From positions 1-21,697 of the forward strand of contig CAKUMG010000011.1 in the NCBI GenBank assembly GCA_934667465.1: DNA of 21,697 nucleotides, given 5' to 3'. The position numbers and the translations under genes were made by a program. A model generated the notes under the pieces. It was not told the DNA's origin. It searched no databases and saw only the letters and a program-made list of their open reading frames with translations. The stretch comes from an uncultured Actinoplanes sp. (GTDB lineage Bacteria; Actinomycetota; Actinomycetes; Mycobacteriales; Micromonosporaceae). This document shows positions 7,868 through 16,043 of this stretch, piece after piece; position 1 is the first letter of the stretch, and each line of letters starts with the position of its first letter.

Positions 7868-9955
7868 GTGACGACCGAGATGCCCACGACCCCACCCGCG
7901 GTCCGCCAGGTGCCCGCCGAGCGCACCTTCCACGGCGACACCGTCACGGACGAGTTCTCCTGGCTCGCCGACAAGGAGAACCCGGAGACGATCGCGTATC
8001 TCGAGGCGGAGAACGCCTGGACCGAGCGCGCCACCGCCCACCTGGAGCAGCTCCGCACCACGGTCTTCGAGGAGATCAAGGGCCGCACGCAGGAGAGCGA
8101 CCTGTCGGTGCCGCAGCGCAAGGGTGGCTATTGGTACTACACCCGCACGGTCGAGGGCAAGCAGTACGGCATCCACTGCCGGGTGGCCGCCGCGGCGGAC
8201 GACGCCAACCCGCCGGCGACAGGCGACGGCGGCCCGCTGGCCGGCGAGGAGATCCTGATCGACGGCAACGAGCTGGCGGAGGGCAAGGACTTCTTCTCGC
8301 TCGGCACGTTCGACGTGACGCCGGACGGCACCCGCCTGGCCTACTCGGTGGACTTCTCGGGCGACGAGCGCTTCACCCTCAAGGTGAAGGATCTGACCAC
8401 CGGCGAGACCCTGCCCGACGAGGTGGCGGACACGTTCTACGGCAGCGCGTGGTCGGCCGACGGCTCGTCGCTGTTCTACATCACCGTGGACGACGCCTGG
8501 CGGCCGAACCGGGTCTGGCGCCACACGGTCGGGCAGCCCGCCACGAGCGACGTGCTCGTCTACGAGGAGGCCGACGAGCGCTTCTGGGTGGGTGTCGGGC
8601 TGACGCGCAGCGAGCGCTTCATCGTGATCGACGCCAACAGCAAGATCACTTCAGAGGTACGGGTCATCGCCGCCGACGATCCCACCGCGGAACCCGCAGT
8701 CGTCCGCGAGCGGGTCCAGGGCGTCGAGTACTCCATCGAGCACCACGGGCACCGCTTCCTGATCCTGCACAACGAGAACGCCGAGGACTTCGCGCTGGCG
8801 TGGACGTCGGTCGACCACCCCGGCGAGTGGATCGAGATGATCCCGCACACCCCGGGCACCCGGCTGGAGGGCGTCGACGCGTTCCAGCGGCACATCGTGA
8901 TCTCGCTGCGCAAGGACGGGCTCACCGGCCTGCGGGTGATCGCCGACGGCAGCACCGACAGCCGCGACCTGCGGTTCCCCGAGCCGCTCTACAGCGTGGG
9001 CCTGGCCGGGAACCCGGAGTACGACACCAACCTGCTGCGCATCTCCTACACCTCGCTGGTCACCCCCGACTCGATGTACGACGTCGACCTGATCACGCAC
9101 GCGATGGTGCTCCGCAAGCAGAAGCCCGTGCTGGGCGGCTACGACCCGGAGGCGTACGAGCAGTTCCGCGAGTGGGCCCGCGGCGACGACGGCACCCAGG
9201 TGCCGATCTCGATCGTCGCCCGCAAGGGTGTCGTGCGCGACGGCAGCGCGCCCCTCGTGCTGTACGGCTACGGCTCCTACGAGCACAGCATCGACCCGTA
9301 CTTCTCGATCGCCCGCCTCTCCCTGCTCGACCGGGGCGTCGTCTTCGCCATCGCGCACGTCCGCGGCGGCGGCGAGATGGGCCGGCGGTGGTACGAGGAC
9401 GGCAAGATGCTGTCGAAGAAGAACACGTTCACCGACTTCGTGGCGGCCGCCCGCGCGCTGGTCCGCGCGTCGTGGACTCGCGCCGACCGGATCGTGGCCC
9501 GCGGCGGCTCGGCCGGCGGCCTGCTCATGGGCGCGATCGCCAACCTCGCCCCGGACGCGTTCGCCGGCATCGTCGCGGAGGTGCCGTTCGTCGACCCGCT
9601 GACGACGATCCTCGACCCCTCGCTGCCGCTGACGGTCACCGAGTGGGAGGAGTGGGGCAACCCGCTCGAGAGCGAAGAGATCTATGCGTACATGAAGTCG
9701 TACAGCCCCTACGAGAACGTCGCGAAGCTCGAGTACCCCGCGATCCTCGCCGTGACCAGCCTCAACGACACGCGCGTGCTCTATCACGAGCCCGCCAAGT
9801 GGATCGCGCGGTTGCGCACGACCGCGCCCGACGGTGCGTACCTGCTCAAGACCGAGATGGGCGCCGGCCACGGCGGGCCCAGCGGCCGCTACGACGCCTG
9901 GAAGGAGGAGGCGTTCGTCGCCTCCTGGATCCTCGACAAGCTGGGCCGCGCCTGA
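7868..9955 (+). CDS. ptrB: Oligopeptidase B (prolyl oligopeptidase family, S9A)
   Basis: 695 aa, the usual length for the family. It cleaves short peptides after basic residues, normally in the cytosol; no signal peptide is present. The N-terminal two thirds contain the seven-bladed propeller that gates the active site. The C-terminal alpha/beta-hydrolase domain has GYGSYE, AHVRGGGEMGRRWYEDGK, the nucleophile Ser548 in RGGSAGG, EWEEWGNP (characteristic of oligopeptidase B), Asp634 in SLNDTRV and His668 in GAGHGGPSGR. The spacing of this triad fits the family. The start is GTG 7868 with no strong ribosome binding site; ATG 7880 is an alternative, and the N-terminal PTTPPAVRQVP is typical either way. 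It is convergent with the TIGR03086-family gene. Confidence 0.95.
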   Translation: MTTEMPTTPPAVRQVPAERTFHGDTVTDEFSWLADKENPETIAYLEAENAWTERATAHLEQLRTTVFEEIKGRTQESDLSVPQRKGGYWYYTRTVEGKQYGIHCRVAAAADDANPPATGDGGPLAGEEILIDGNELAEGKDFFSLGTFDVTPDGTRLAYSVDFSGDERFTLKVKDLTTGETLPDEVADTFYGSAWSADGSSLFYITVDDAWRPNRVWRHTVGQPATSDVLVYEEADERFWVGVGLTRSERFIVIDANSKITSEVRVIAADDPTAEPAVVRERVQGVEYSIEHHGHRFLILHNENAEDFALAWTSVDHPGEWIEMIPHTPGTRLEGVDAFQRHIVISLRKDGLTGLRVIADGSTDSRDLRFPEPLYSVGLAGNPEYDTNLLRISYTSLVTPDSMYDVDLITHAMVLRKQKPVLGGYDPEAYEQFREWARGDDGTQVPISIVARKGVVRDGSAPLVLYGYGSYEHSIDPYFSIARLSLLDRGVVFAIAHVRGGGEMGRRWYEDGKMLSKKNTFTDFVAAARALVRASWTRADRIVARGGSAGGLLMGAIANLAPDAFAGIVAEVPFVDPLTTILDPSLPLTVTEWEEWGNPLESEEIYAYMKSYSPYENVAKLEYPAILAVTSLNDTRVLYHEPAKWIARLRTTAPDGAYLLKTEMGAGHGGPSGRYDAWKEEAFVASWILDKLGRA

Positions 9956-9998
9956 CCTGACGAGCAAGACCTGCCACTGGTACGCCCGACAAGTGCCG

Positions 9999-10022
9999 GC
10001 GTGGGGCCTGCGAGCCCCACGC
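9999..10022 (+). terminator. Hairpin downstream of oligopeptidase B
   Basis: GCGTGGGGC (9999-10007), loop CTGCGA, GCCCCACGC (10014-10022): a perfect 9-bp GC-rich stem starting 43 nt after the stop codon, with no T-run. It is a likely part of the terminator region between convergent genes. Confidence 0.6.
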
Positions 10023-10070
10023 CCGGCCGAAAAGCCCCCGCCGGCCGAGCCTTCCGACGCTCGGCCGGGC
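10021..10070 (-). terminator. Bidirectional terminator region with two mutually exclusive stems
   Basis: CCGGCCGAGC (10041-10050) pairs perfectly with GCTCGGCCGG (10059-10068). Alternatively GCCCGGCCGA (10021-10030) pairs perfectly with TCGGCCGGGC (10061-10070). Read on the minus strand, the 10-bp hairpin is followed by GCGGGGGCTTTT, a good terminator for the gene ending at 10093. Confidence 0.65.
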
Positions 10071-10092
10071 CACCAGCGGCCGGGCGAGCGGC

Positions 10093-10641
10093 TCAGGCGA
10101 CCCGGCCGAGGTGCGAGACGAGCCGGTCGAGCACCGGCGCGGAGGGCTGCGCCGCGAACGGTGCCGCGAAGGGTCGCCGCTCGGCCGGCATCCCGGACAG
10201 CGCCTGAGCCGTGAACCCCAGCTCCTGCGCGACCACCTCGTCGGGGAACCACGCCTGCTGCCCGGTCGCGCGGGCCAGGTCCCACCCGTGCACGATCAGC
10301 TCGGTCAGCCGCAGGTGCAGCGCCATCAGCCCGGACACCCGGCCGAACGGGACCTCCAGGATCCGGTCCGGCGTGCCGGGCGGCGCATACGCCTCCACCA
10401 GCGCCCGCGCGGTCGCGTCGAAGCCGCCCAGCAGCTCCCGGGCGGTGGCCGGCCGAGTCAGCAGCGAGGACGTGTCGGCGACGTTGCCCAGCACGAGATG
10501 CCGGACCAGCGCACGCACGTCCCACTCGGGGCACGGGGTCGGGTCGGTCCACTGGTCCGCCTTGATCCCGGCCACCAGCGCGCCCACCCGGGCTGTCACT
10601 TCGGCCAGTTGATCGACGGTCGCGGCGCTCACGCTGTTCAC
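10093..10641 (-). CDS. TIGR03086-family metal-binding protein (DinB-like / maleylpyruvate isomerase N-terminal fold)
   Basis: 182 aa from GTG 10641, which follows AAGGGG with a 7-nt spacer; more upstream starts lack such a site. The motif DPTPCPEWDVRALVRHLV near residues 33-50 is the hallmark of this actinobacterial family. The central LTELIVHGWDLARATGQ supplies the His/Asp ligands of the DinB four-helix bundle. Some relatives are mycothiol-dependent enzymes; this one has no assigned substrate. It is convergent with oligopeptidase B. Confidence 0.85.
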   Translation of the reverse strand: MNSVSAATVDQLAEVTARVGALVAGIKADQWTDPTPCPEWDVRALVRHLVLGNVADTSSLLTRPATARELLGGFDATARALVEAYAPPGTPDRILEVPFGRVSGLMALHLRLTELIVHGWDLARATGQQAWFPDEVVAQELGFTAQALSGMPAERRPFAAPFAAQPSAPVLDRLVSHLGRVA

Positions 10642-10694
10642 CCTATTGCCCCTTGCCAACCCCGCGGAACGGACTGTCCGCCCGATGGAACGGC

Positions 10695-10740
10695 GACCGC
10701 CGTGTCTTGCCACTCGTGCGGGCGACAAGACACGGCGGTC
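10695..10740 (-). terminator. 15-bp perfect inverted repeat (terminator of the lectin gene cluster)
   Basis: GACCGCCGTGTCTTG (10695-10709) and CAAGACACGGCGGTC (10726-10740) pair perfectly around a 16-nt loop. The structure begins 6 nt after the stop codon of the last lectin-like gene and has no T-run. The loop and the right arm contain a motif found again near 9971. Confidence 0.7.
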
Positions 10741-10746
10741 ATGTGC

Positions 10747-12384
10747 TCAACTGCCCAGCACGGCCGGGTAGCGCGGCGCCTTCAGGTCCAGCTTCTTCAC
10801 CGAGGCCGGGCCCTCGACGGCATAGACGACCGGCACCTCGACCGAGGCGTCGGCGCTCGGGAAGGCGATGCCGGAACCGTAGGTGAGCTCGAAGATGGTC
10901 GGGTCGGCCGCGGCCAGCGTCCCGCGGTCGGCGGGGTCCGAGATCCGCACCGGCTCGCCGAAGACGCGGGTCCCGTAGCCAGTCTCGGCACGGTAGTACA
11001 CCACGTTGTCCGGCCCGCGGTAGGCAAGCTGGAACGTGGCGTCGTACTGGACCGACAGGGGTCCGGTGGCGGGTGGCCCGCCGATGGACGTCCACTCCGC
11101 GGGGAAACCGTCGGGGTCGTACTCCGAGAACGGTTTGTAGACCACGGCCCCCTCGGTGGTGCGCGCGAACACCGCGAGGTCGATCCCGAAGCCCGCGACC
11201 TGGGCCGGTTCGTCCGCCAGGCCCTCGCCGCCGAGGTCGAGCCAGTTGTTGAGCCCGCCGGAGCCGAACGTCGCGGTCAGCAGCTTGCCACCGGTGGTCC
11301 GGACGAAGATCCGGGCACCGTAGCCCTGCTCGACGACCGTCGGCGTACCGGTCAGATCCGTCCCGCCGAGGTTGCGCCATGCGCCCACGGGCGCCTGCGG
11401 GTCCAGCTCGCTCTCCAATGCGTACCAGAGGGATCCGTCGCGGATGGCGAACGTGCCCACCCCGAAGCCCCCACCGCCGATCTTCTGCGCGGCCGGCTGC
11501 CCGGCCAGCGCGCCGCCGAACTCCTGGACCGCCGAGAACGTTCCCGAGGCCACGGCGTTCTCGTAGGTGAGGACGACGTCGCCCGCGGCCGCCTCCTGCG
11601 CGACCAGCTCGGCGCGCCCGTCCTGCCGGAACGCCGCCTGGGTCCGTCCGGTGTAGTTGCCGCCGATGGTCCGCTGGTAGACCGTCGCCGGCGGGTTCGT
11701 CCGCGGGCCGTTCAAGTCGTGGACGCGGATCACGTTGACCTGGCGGTCCGCGCCGACCCAGCTCAGGTAGTGCTGCTCGTACTGCTCGTGCAGCACGGTG
11801 ACCGGCTGCAGGCCGGTCCAGGGGCGCGCAACCGCGCGCGCCGAGTTGGCCGGCGGCAGGTAGACCTGGTCGTTCGTGACGTTCACCGAGGGCGAGCAGG
11901 TGTACTGGACGAGCTGCACGTTGTCCGCGACCGAGCGGCCCGGCACGTTCAGGCACTTGCCGCTGCGCGCCGAGACCAGCCGGATCGTCGGCTGCTGCGG
12001 CACGTCCACCACGTTCCAGAGCATGTTGGCCGCGTCGCTGCACGTGTACTAGATGATCAGCGCGTTGTCGGCGAGCGAGTTGCTGCTGACGTTGAGGCAC
12101 TTGCCCGAGCTCACGGACCGCACCTGGAAGGCACCGCCGGGACGGCGCACCAGCGTGAAGTTGTCGTTGACCGCGGTGGCCGAGCACCCGTACTGGACGA
12201 TCTTCGCGCTGTCAGCAAGGCTGTTGCCCTGCACGTTGAGGCACTTGTTGCTGTGCCCGAGCCGGATCGAGATGCCCTCGTCGGCGGGGAGTCCGGGGAT
12301 GTCGGGGTCGGCGTGGGCCGCGACGGCCGGAAGCAGGGCCGCGATCAAGGCGCCCGCGGCGGTGGCGATGGACAGGGTTCTCAT
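10747..12384 (-). pseudogene. Ricin-type lectin / beta-propeller secreted protein, interrupted by one amber codon
   Basis: A 546-codon frame, the third and most diverged of three tandem paralogues. It has a signal peptide (residues 1-26, ALIAALLPAVAAHA) and a ricin-type beta-trefoil with three copies of KCLNVxxxSxAD...QYxC. The C-terminal half has propeller-like repeats (GSLWYALE, WRNLGGTDLTGTPTVV) and the family's ...PAVLGS end. Codon 112 is TAG (12049-12051), where both paralogues have CAG (Gln) in ALIIQYTC. The frame before and after is otherwise intact, so one C-to-T change on the coding strand explains it. The ATG at 12024 downstream has no ribosome binding site and would lack a signal peptide. 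Readthrough, suppression or a sequencing error are alternatives. The start is ATG after GGGGGAGACC. Confidence 0.85.
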
Positions 12385-12400
12385 GGTCTCCCCCGTGGGT

Positions 12401-12431
12401 GCCCCTCCCCGCCGCGCGGGCGGGGAGGGGC
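12401..12431 (-). other. Intercistronic hairpin before the third lectin-like gene
   Basis: GCCCCTCCCCGCC (12401-12413) pairs perfectly over 13 bp with GGCGGGGAGGGGC (12419-12431), with a 5-nt loop. It ends 16 nt before the ATG and starts 15 nt after the previous stop codon. There is no T-run. Confidence 0.8.
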
Positions 12432-12446
12432 TGGACGTGACGGGAA

Positions 12447-14174
12447 TCAGCTACCGAGCCTGGCGGGCTGCTTCGGTGCGTCGAGCCGCTGCCGCTCGAT
12501 CTCCGGGGCGGCCGCCGCCTTGCGTTGGGCCGAGGCCGCAGCCCCCTCGACCGTGAGGACGACCGGGAAGTCGACGGTCGCCGCCGCGCTCGGGAAGGCG
12601 ATGGCGGGCCGCCGGCCGGTCGCGTCGGTGAAGGTGAACACGGTCGGGTCCGAGGCGGCCAGCGTCTCGGGGTCCGCGGGGTCGGAGACCCGGATCGGCT
12701 CGCCGAAGACCTCCGTGTTGTAGCCCGTCTCGGCGGCGTAGTAGACCGTGCCGTCGGTGCCGCGGAAGGACACGCTGACCACGCCGGTGACCGGGTCCTG
12801 TGCCGCCGACGGCGTGCCGGAAGCCGCCGGCGCGTCCAGCGTCAGCCAGTCCGTCGACCAGGCGCCGACACCCGTGATGAAGTCACCGTTCGTGACGCCC
12901 TTGTCCTGCTGCTTGTAGACGATGAAGCCGTTCGAGGTGCGGGCGAACACCGTGACCAGGTAGGGCGCGGAGGCGGTCGACACCGTGAACGGACTGCTGA
13001 CGATGCCGCCGCCGACACCGACGCCACCGAGCGACTGCCAGTCACCCAGCGCGCCGCCCGTGAAGTATGCGGTGAGCACCAGACCGGCGGTGGTCGTCAC
13101 GAAGACGCGCGGCCCGATCGAGCTCGGCATGATCGACGGGGTGCCGGTCAGGTTCGAGCCGGTCAGGGAGCCGCCGAGGTTGCGCCAGGCACCGGCCGGC
13201 GTCTGCGGGTTGTTCACGCTCTGCGGGGCGTACCAGAGCTGGCCGTCGCGCACCGCGAACAGGTACAGGCTGCCGTCGACGTCGCGGCCCACGCCGGGGC
13301 CGGTCGCCAGGGCGCCGCCGATGTCCTGCAGGCCACCGAAGACGCCCGTACGCGGAGCGGTCTCGTCGGTGAGGACGATGTCGCCGGCCGTGGCGTCGTG
13401 CGCGAGCGTCTGGACCCGGCCGTCCTGCAGCGTCGCGATCTGCGGGCGGCCCGTGTAGCCGGCGGTGTCGGACTCGGACCAGACCGGATCGGGGGCGCTC
13501 GGGTTCGTCCCCGTCAGGTCGAAGTCCGCCAGCACGTTGAGCTGGTTGGCGGCGTCGATCCAGCTGAGATAGACCGGACCCATGCCCTTCTGAATGGCGG
13601 CGACCGGCTGCTTGGTGGTGAACGGCCGGGCCACCGGGGTCGCCGAGTCGGCCGGCGGGAAGTAGACCTGCTCGTTGAGCTTCGTCGGGCTGCCGTTACA
13701 GGTGTACTGGATCAGCTGCACGTTGTCCGCTGTCGAGTTGCCCGGCACGTTGAGGCACTTGCCGCTGCGCGTCGAGACCAGCCGGAAGGTCGGACGGTCC
13801 GGGACCTCCACCACCCGCCAGAGGTTGTTCGCGGCGTCGCTGCAGGTGTACTGGATGATCAGCGCGTTGTCGGCGAGGGAGTTGCTCGTGACGTTGAGGC
13901 ACTTGCCCGAGCTCACCGACTGGACCCGGTAGGCACCGTTGCCCCGCGGCACCAGCTTGAACTTGTCGTTGGCGGCGGTGGCCGAGCAGCCGTACTGAAC
14001 GATCTTGGCATTGTCGGCGGTGCTGTTGCTCTGCACGTTGAAGCACTTGTTGCTGTGCCCCAGCTTGATCGGAATGCCCGCGGCGGGGGTGACGGCCGCC
14101 TGGGCCGCCACGGCCGGAAGCAGCGCCGCGATCAGGGTGCCCGCGGCGGCCGCAGCGATGGAGAGTTTTCTCAT
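12447..14174 (-). CDS. Secreted ricin-type beta-trefoil lectin with C-terminal beta-propeller-like domain, paralogue 2
   Basis: 575 aa. A Sec-type signal peptide covers residues 1-27 (TLIAALLPAVAAQA). Residues about 35-170 are a ricin B-like trefoil with three repeats. Each repeat has KCxNVxxNSxADNAxIxQYxC, giving six Cys as three probable disulfides; the QxW position is altered (KFKLV, LWRVV). Residues about 185-545 contain propeller-like repeats such as GQLWYAPQSV, AGAWRNLGG, WQSLGG and GTDGTVYYAAETGY, resembling the PLL/DUF346 lectin type; this is a fold-level guess. The tail ends PKQPARLGS, as in the third copy. No catalytic motif is seen, so sugar binding outside the cell is the likely role. 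GGGAGACCG precedes the ATG. Expected to be co-transcribed with its neighbours (gap 63 nt). Confidence 0.88.
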   Translation of the reverse strand: MRKLSIAAAAAGTLIAALLPAVAAQAAVTPAAGIPIKLGHSNKCFNVQSNSTADNAKIVQYGCSATAANDKFKLVPRGNGAYRVQSVSSGKCLNVTSNSLADNALIIQYTCSDAANNLWRVVEVPDRPTFRLVSTRSGKCLNVPGNSTADNVQLIQYTCNGSPTKLNEQVYFPPADSATPVARPFTTKQPVAAIQKGMGPVYLSWIDAANQLNVLADFDLTGTNPSAPDPVWSESDTAGYTGRPQIATLQDGRVQTLAHDATAGDIVLTDETAPRTGVFGGLQDIGGALATGPGVGRDVDGSLYLFAVRDGQLWYAPQSVNNPQTPAGAWRNLGGSLTGSNLTGTPSIMPSSIGPRVFVTTTAGLVLTAYFTGGALGDWQSLGGVGVGGGIVSSPFTVSTASAPYLVTVFARTSNGFIVYKQQDKGVTNGDFITGVGAWSTDWLTLDAPAASGTPSAAQDPVTGVVSVSFRGTDGTVYYAAETGYNTEVFGEPIRVSDPADPETLAASDPTVFTFTDATGRRPAIAFPSAAATVDFPVVLTVEGAAASAQRKAAAAPEIERQRLDAPKQPARLGS

Positions 14175-14191
14175 CGGTCTCCCATGGAAGT

Positions 14192-14222
14192 GCCCCTCCC
14201 CGCCACGACGGCGGGAAGGGGC
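14192..14222 (-). other. Intercistronic hairpin before paralogue 2
   Basis: GCCCCTCCCCGCC (14192-14204) pairs with GGCGGGAAGGGGC (14210-14222) with one mismatch and a 5-nt loop. It ends 17 nt before the ATG and starts 15 nt after the previous stop, the same geometry and nearly the same sequence as the hairpin at 12401. Confidence 0.8.
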
Positions 14223-14237
14223 AACGTGTGACGAGGG

Positions 14238-15923
14238 TCAGCTGCCGAGCTTGGCCGGCTGCTTGGGGGTGTCGAGCTTCTGTCGCTCGGCCTCCGGCGT
14301 GGCGGCCTTGCGCTGGCCCGCCGCGGCAGCGTTCTCGATAGTGAAGAGCATCGGGAGCTCGGAGTCCCCGGCGCTCGCGAAGGCGATCGCGGGCCTGGTG
14401 CCGCCCGCACCGGTGAAGGTGAACGCCGTCGGGTCCGACGCGGCAAGCGTCTCAGGGAACTCCGGGTCGGAGACCTGGAGCGACTCACCGAACTCGCCCG
14501 TGTTGTTGCCGGTCTCGGCGACGTAGTAGACGATGCCGTCGGTGCCGCGGTAGGTCACGTCCAGGGCGCCGGTCTCCGGGTTGTGCACGGCGGACGGCAG
14601 ACCGGCCGTCGGCACGTCCGCGGGCAGGCCGACCCAGCCCGACCACGCGCCGCCGTCGCTGCTGTCCTGCTGGCTGTAGCCGATGGCGCCACTGATGTTC
14701 CGGCCGAACAGCGTGGTCCAGCCGTCGGCGTCGGTGACCGCGGTCAGGCTGCCCGTCAGGTTGGCACCGTTCAGGGTCACCCAGTCGCTGAGCTGACCGT
14801 TGGCGAACACCGCCGTCACGACCCGGCCGGCCGTGTTGATCACGAAGACCTGGTAGCCCGTCGCGGTCGTCACCACGGCCGGCGTGCCGGTCAGGCCCGA
14901 GCCGCCGAGGCTGCGCCAGGCACCGACCGGCGCCTGCGGGTTGTTCACACTCTGCGGGGCGTACCACAGCGCGCCGTTGCGGATCGCGAAGGTGGCGAGG
15001 CTGCCGTTGGCGCCGCTGCGGGCCAGGTCGGGGCCGACGGCGAGCGAGCCGCCGATGTCGTAGAGGTTGCCGAACTGACCGGGGTCCCCCGGGATCTCGT
15101 CGACGAGGGCGACATCGCCGGCGTCGCCGTCGTGCACGAGCGCCTGGATCCGGCCGTCGGCGAGACGCTCGACCTGGGTCCGGCCGGTGTAGGCGGTGTC
15201 GCCCGTGGTCACGAGCCAGACGGGGTCGGGGGCGTTCGGGTTCGAGCCCTCCAGGTCGAAATCGGTCAGCAGGTTGAGCTGGTGGTCCGTGCCGATCCAG
15301 CTGAGGTGGACCGGGCCGGCGCCGTCCTGCGTGGCCGAGATCGGCTGCTTGGTGGTGAGCGGCCGGGCCACCGGGGTCGCCGAGTCGGTCGGCGGGAAGT
15401 AGACCTGCTCGTTGAGCTTCGTCCTGCTCGAGGTGCAGGTGTACTGGACCAGCTGCACGTTGTCGGCGGTCGAGTTGCCCGGCATGTTGAGGCACTTGCC
15501 GCTGCGCGTCGAGATGATCCGGTGGGTCGGGCGGCCGGGAACCTCGTCCACCCACCACAGGTTGTTCGCCGCGTTGCTGCACGTGTACTGGATGATCAGC
15601 GCGTTGTCGGCGATCGAGTTGCCCGTGACGTTGAGGCACTTGCCCGAGCTCACCGACTGGATCTGGTACGTGTCGTCACCCCGCGGCACCAACTTGAACT
15701 TGTCGTTGGCGGCGGTGGCCGAACATCCGTACTGAACGATCTTGGCGCTGTTGGCCGTGCTGTTGCTCTGCACGTTGAAGCACTTGTTGCTGTGCCCCAG
15801 CTTGATCGGAATGCCGGCGGCCGGCACGACCGCGGCCTGCGCGGCGATGCCCGGCAGCAGGGCGGCGCCCAGCACTCCGGCCGCCGAAGCGGCGACGATG
15901 GACAGACTTCTCCTGGTTGACAT
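14238..15923 (-). CDS. Secreted ricin-type beta-trefoil lectin with C-terminal beta-propeller-like domain, paralogue 1 (first in the cluster)
   Basis: 561 aa, closest to the 12447-14174 gene. The signal peptide (residues 1-31) is longer, with MSTRRSLS followed by a hydrophobic stretch and AQA. Residues about 38-175 are the three-repeat Cys-containing trefoil (KCFNVQSNSTANSAKIVQYGC and related units). Residues about 190-535 are propeller-like, with GALWYAPQSV, GAWRSLGGSGLTGTPAVV, WVTLNGANLTGS and GTDGIVYYVAETGN. The end is PKQPAKLGS. The best start is ATG after GGGGGAGCGC. It is the first gene of the three, so the cluster promoter should lie in 15924-16043. That gap holds a hairpin at 15939 but no promoter I can assign with confidence. 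Role inferred: extracellular carbohydrate binding. Confidence 0.88.
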   Translation of the reverse strand: MSTRRSLSIVAASAAGVLGAALLPGIAAQAAVVPAAGIPIKLGHSNKCFNVQSNSTANSAKIVQYGCSATAANDKFKLVPRGDDTYQIQSVSSGKCLNVTGNSIADNALIIQYTCSNAANNLWWVDEVPGRPTHRIISTRSGKCLNMPGNSTADNVQLVQYTCTSSRTKLNEQVYFPPTDSATPVARPLTTKQPISATQDGAGPVHLSWIGTDHQLNLLTDFDLEGSNPNAPDPVWLVTTGDTAYTGRTQVERLADGRIQALVHDGDAGDVALVDEIPGDPGQFGNLYDIGGSLAVGPDLARSGANGSLATFAIRNGALWYAPQSVNNPQAPVGAWRSLGGSGLTGTPAVVTTATGYQVFVINTAGRVVTAVFANGQLSDWVTLNGANLTGSLTAVTDADGWTTLFGRNISGAIGYSQQDSSDGGAWSGWVGLPADVPTAGLPSAVHNPETGALDVTYRGTDGIVYYVAETGNNTGEFGESLQVSDPEFPETLAASDPTAFTFTGAGGTRPAIAFASAGDSELPMLFTIENAAAAGQRKAATPEAERQKLDTPKQPAKLGS

Positions 15924-15938
15924 GCGCTCCCCCGTTCG

Positions 15939-15959
15939 GATGCGGCAACCGGCCGCATC
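15939..15959 (-). other. Hairpin in the leader of the first lectin gene
   Basis: GATGCGGC-aaccg-GCCGCATC is a perfect 8-bp stem ending 15 nt before the ATG at 15923. It could equally terminate the rsb operon, whose last stop codon lies 85 nt upstream on the minus strand. Confidence 0.6.
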
Positions 15960-16043
15960 GAAGACCGCAAAAATCTCTCATCCACACAGGACGTCTCGCA
16001 ACCCCTCCGGGCGTGGAGAGTGAGCGAACAGTGACTGAAGGCT

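Noticed and set aside
12024..12026. ATG 12024 as start of an independent 425-aa protein
   Set aside because: It begins in the middle of a beta-trefoil repeat, has no ribosome binding site or signal peptide, and is in frame with the first 111 codons before the TAG.
12525..15920. Long plus-strand frames (12525-14231 and 14583-15920) over the lectin genes
   Set aside because: They are complete antisense shadows of strongly supported genes with signal peptides and domain motifs, and their products are Arg/Val/His-rich low complexity.
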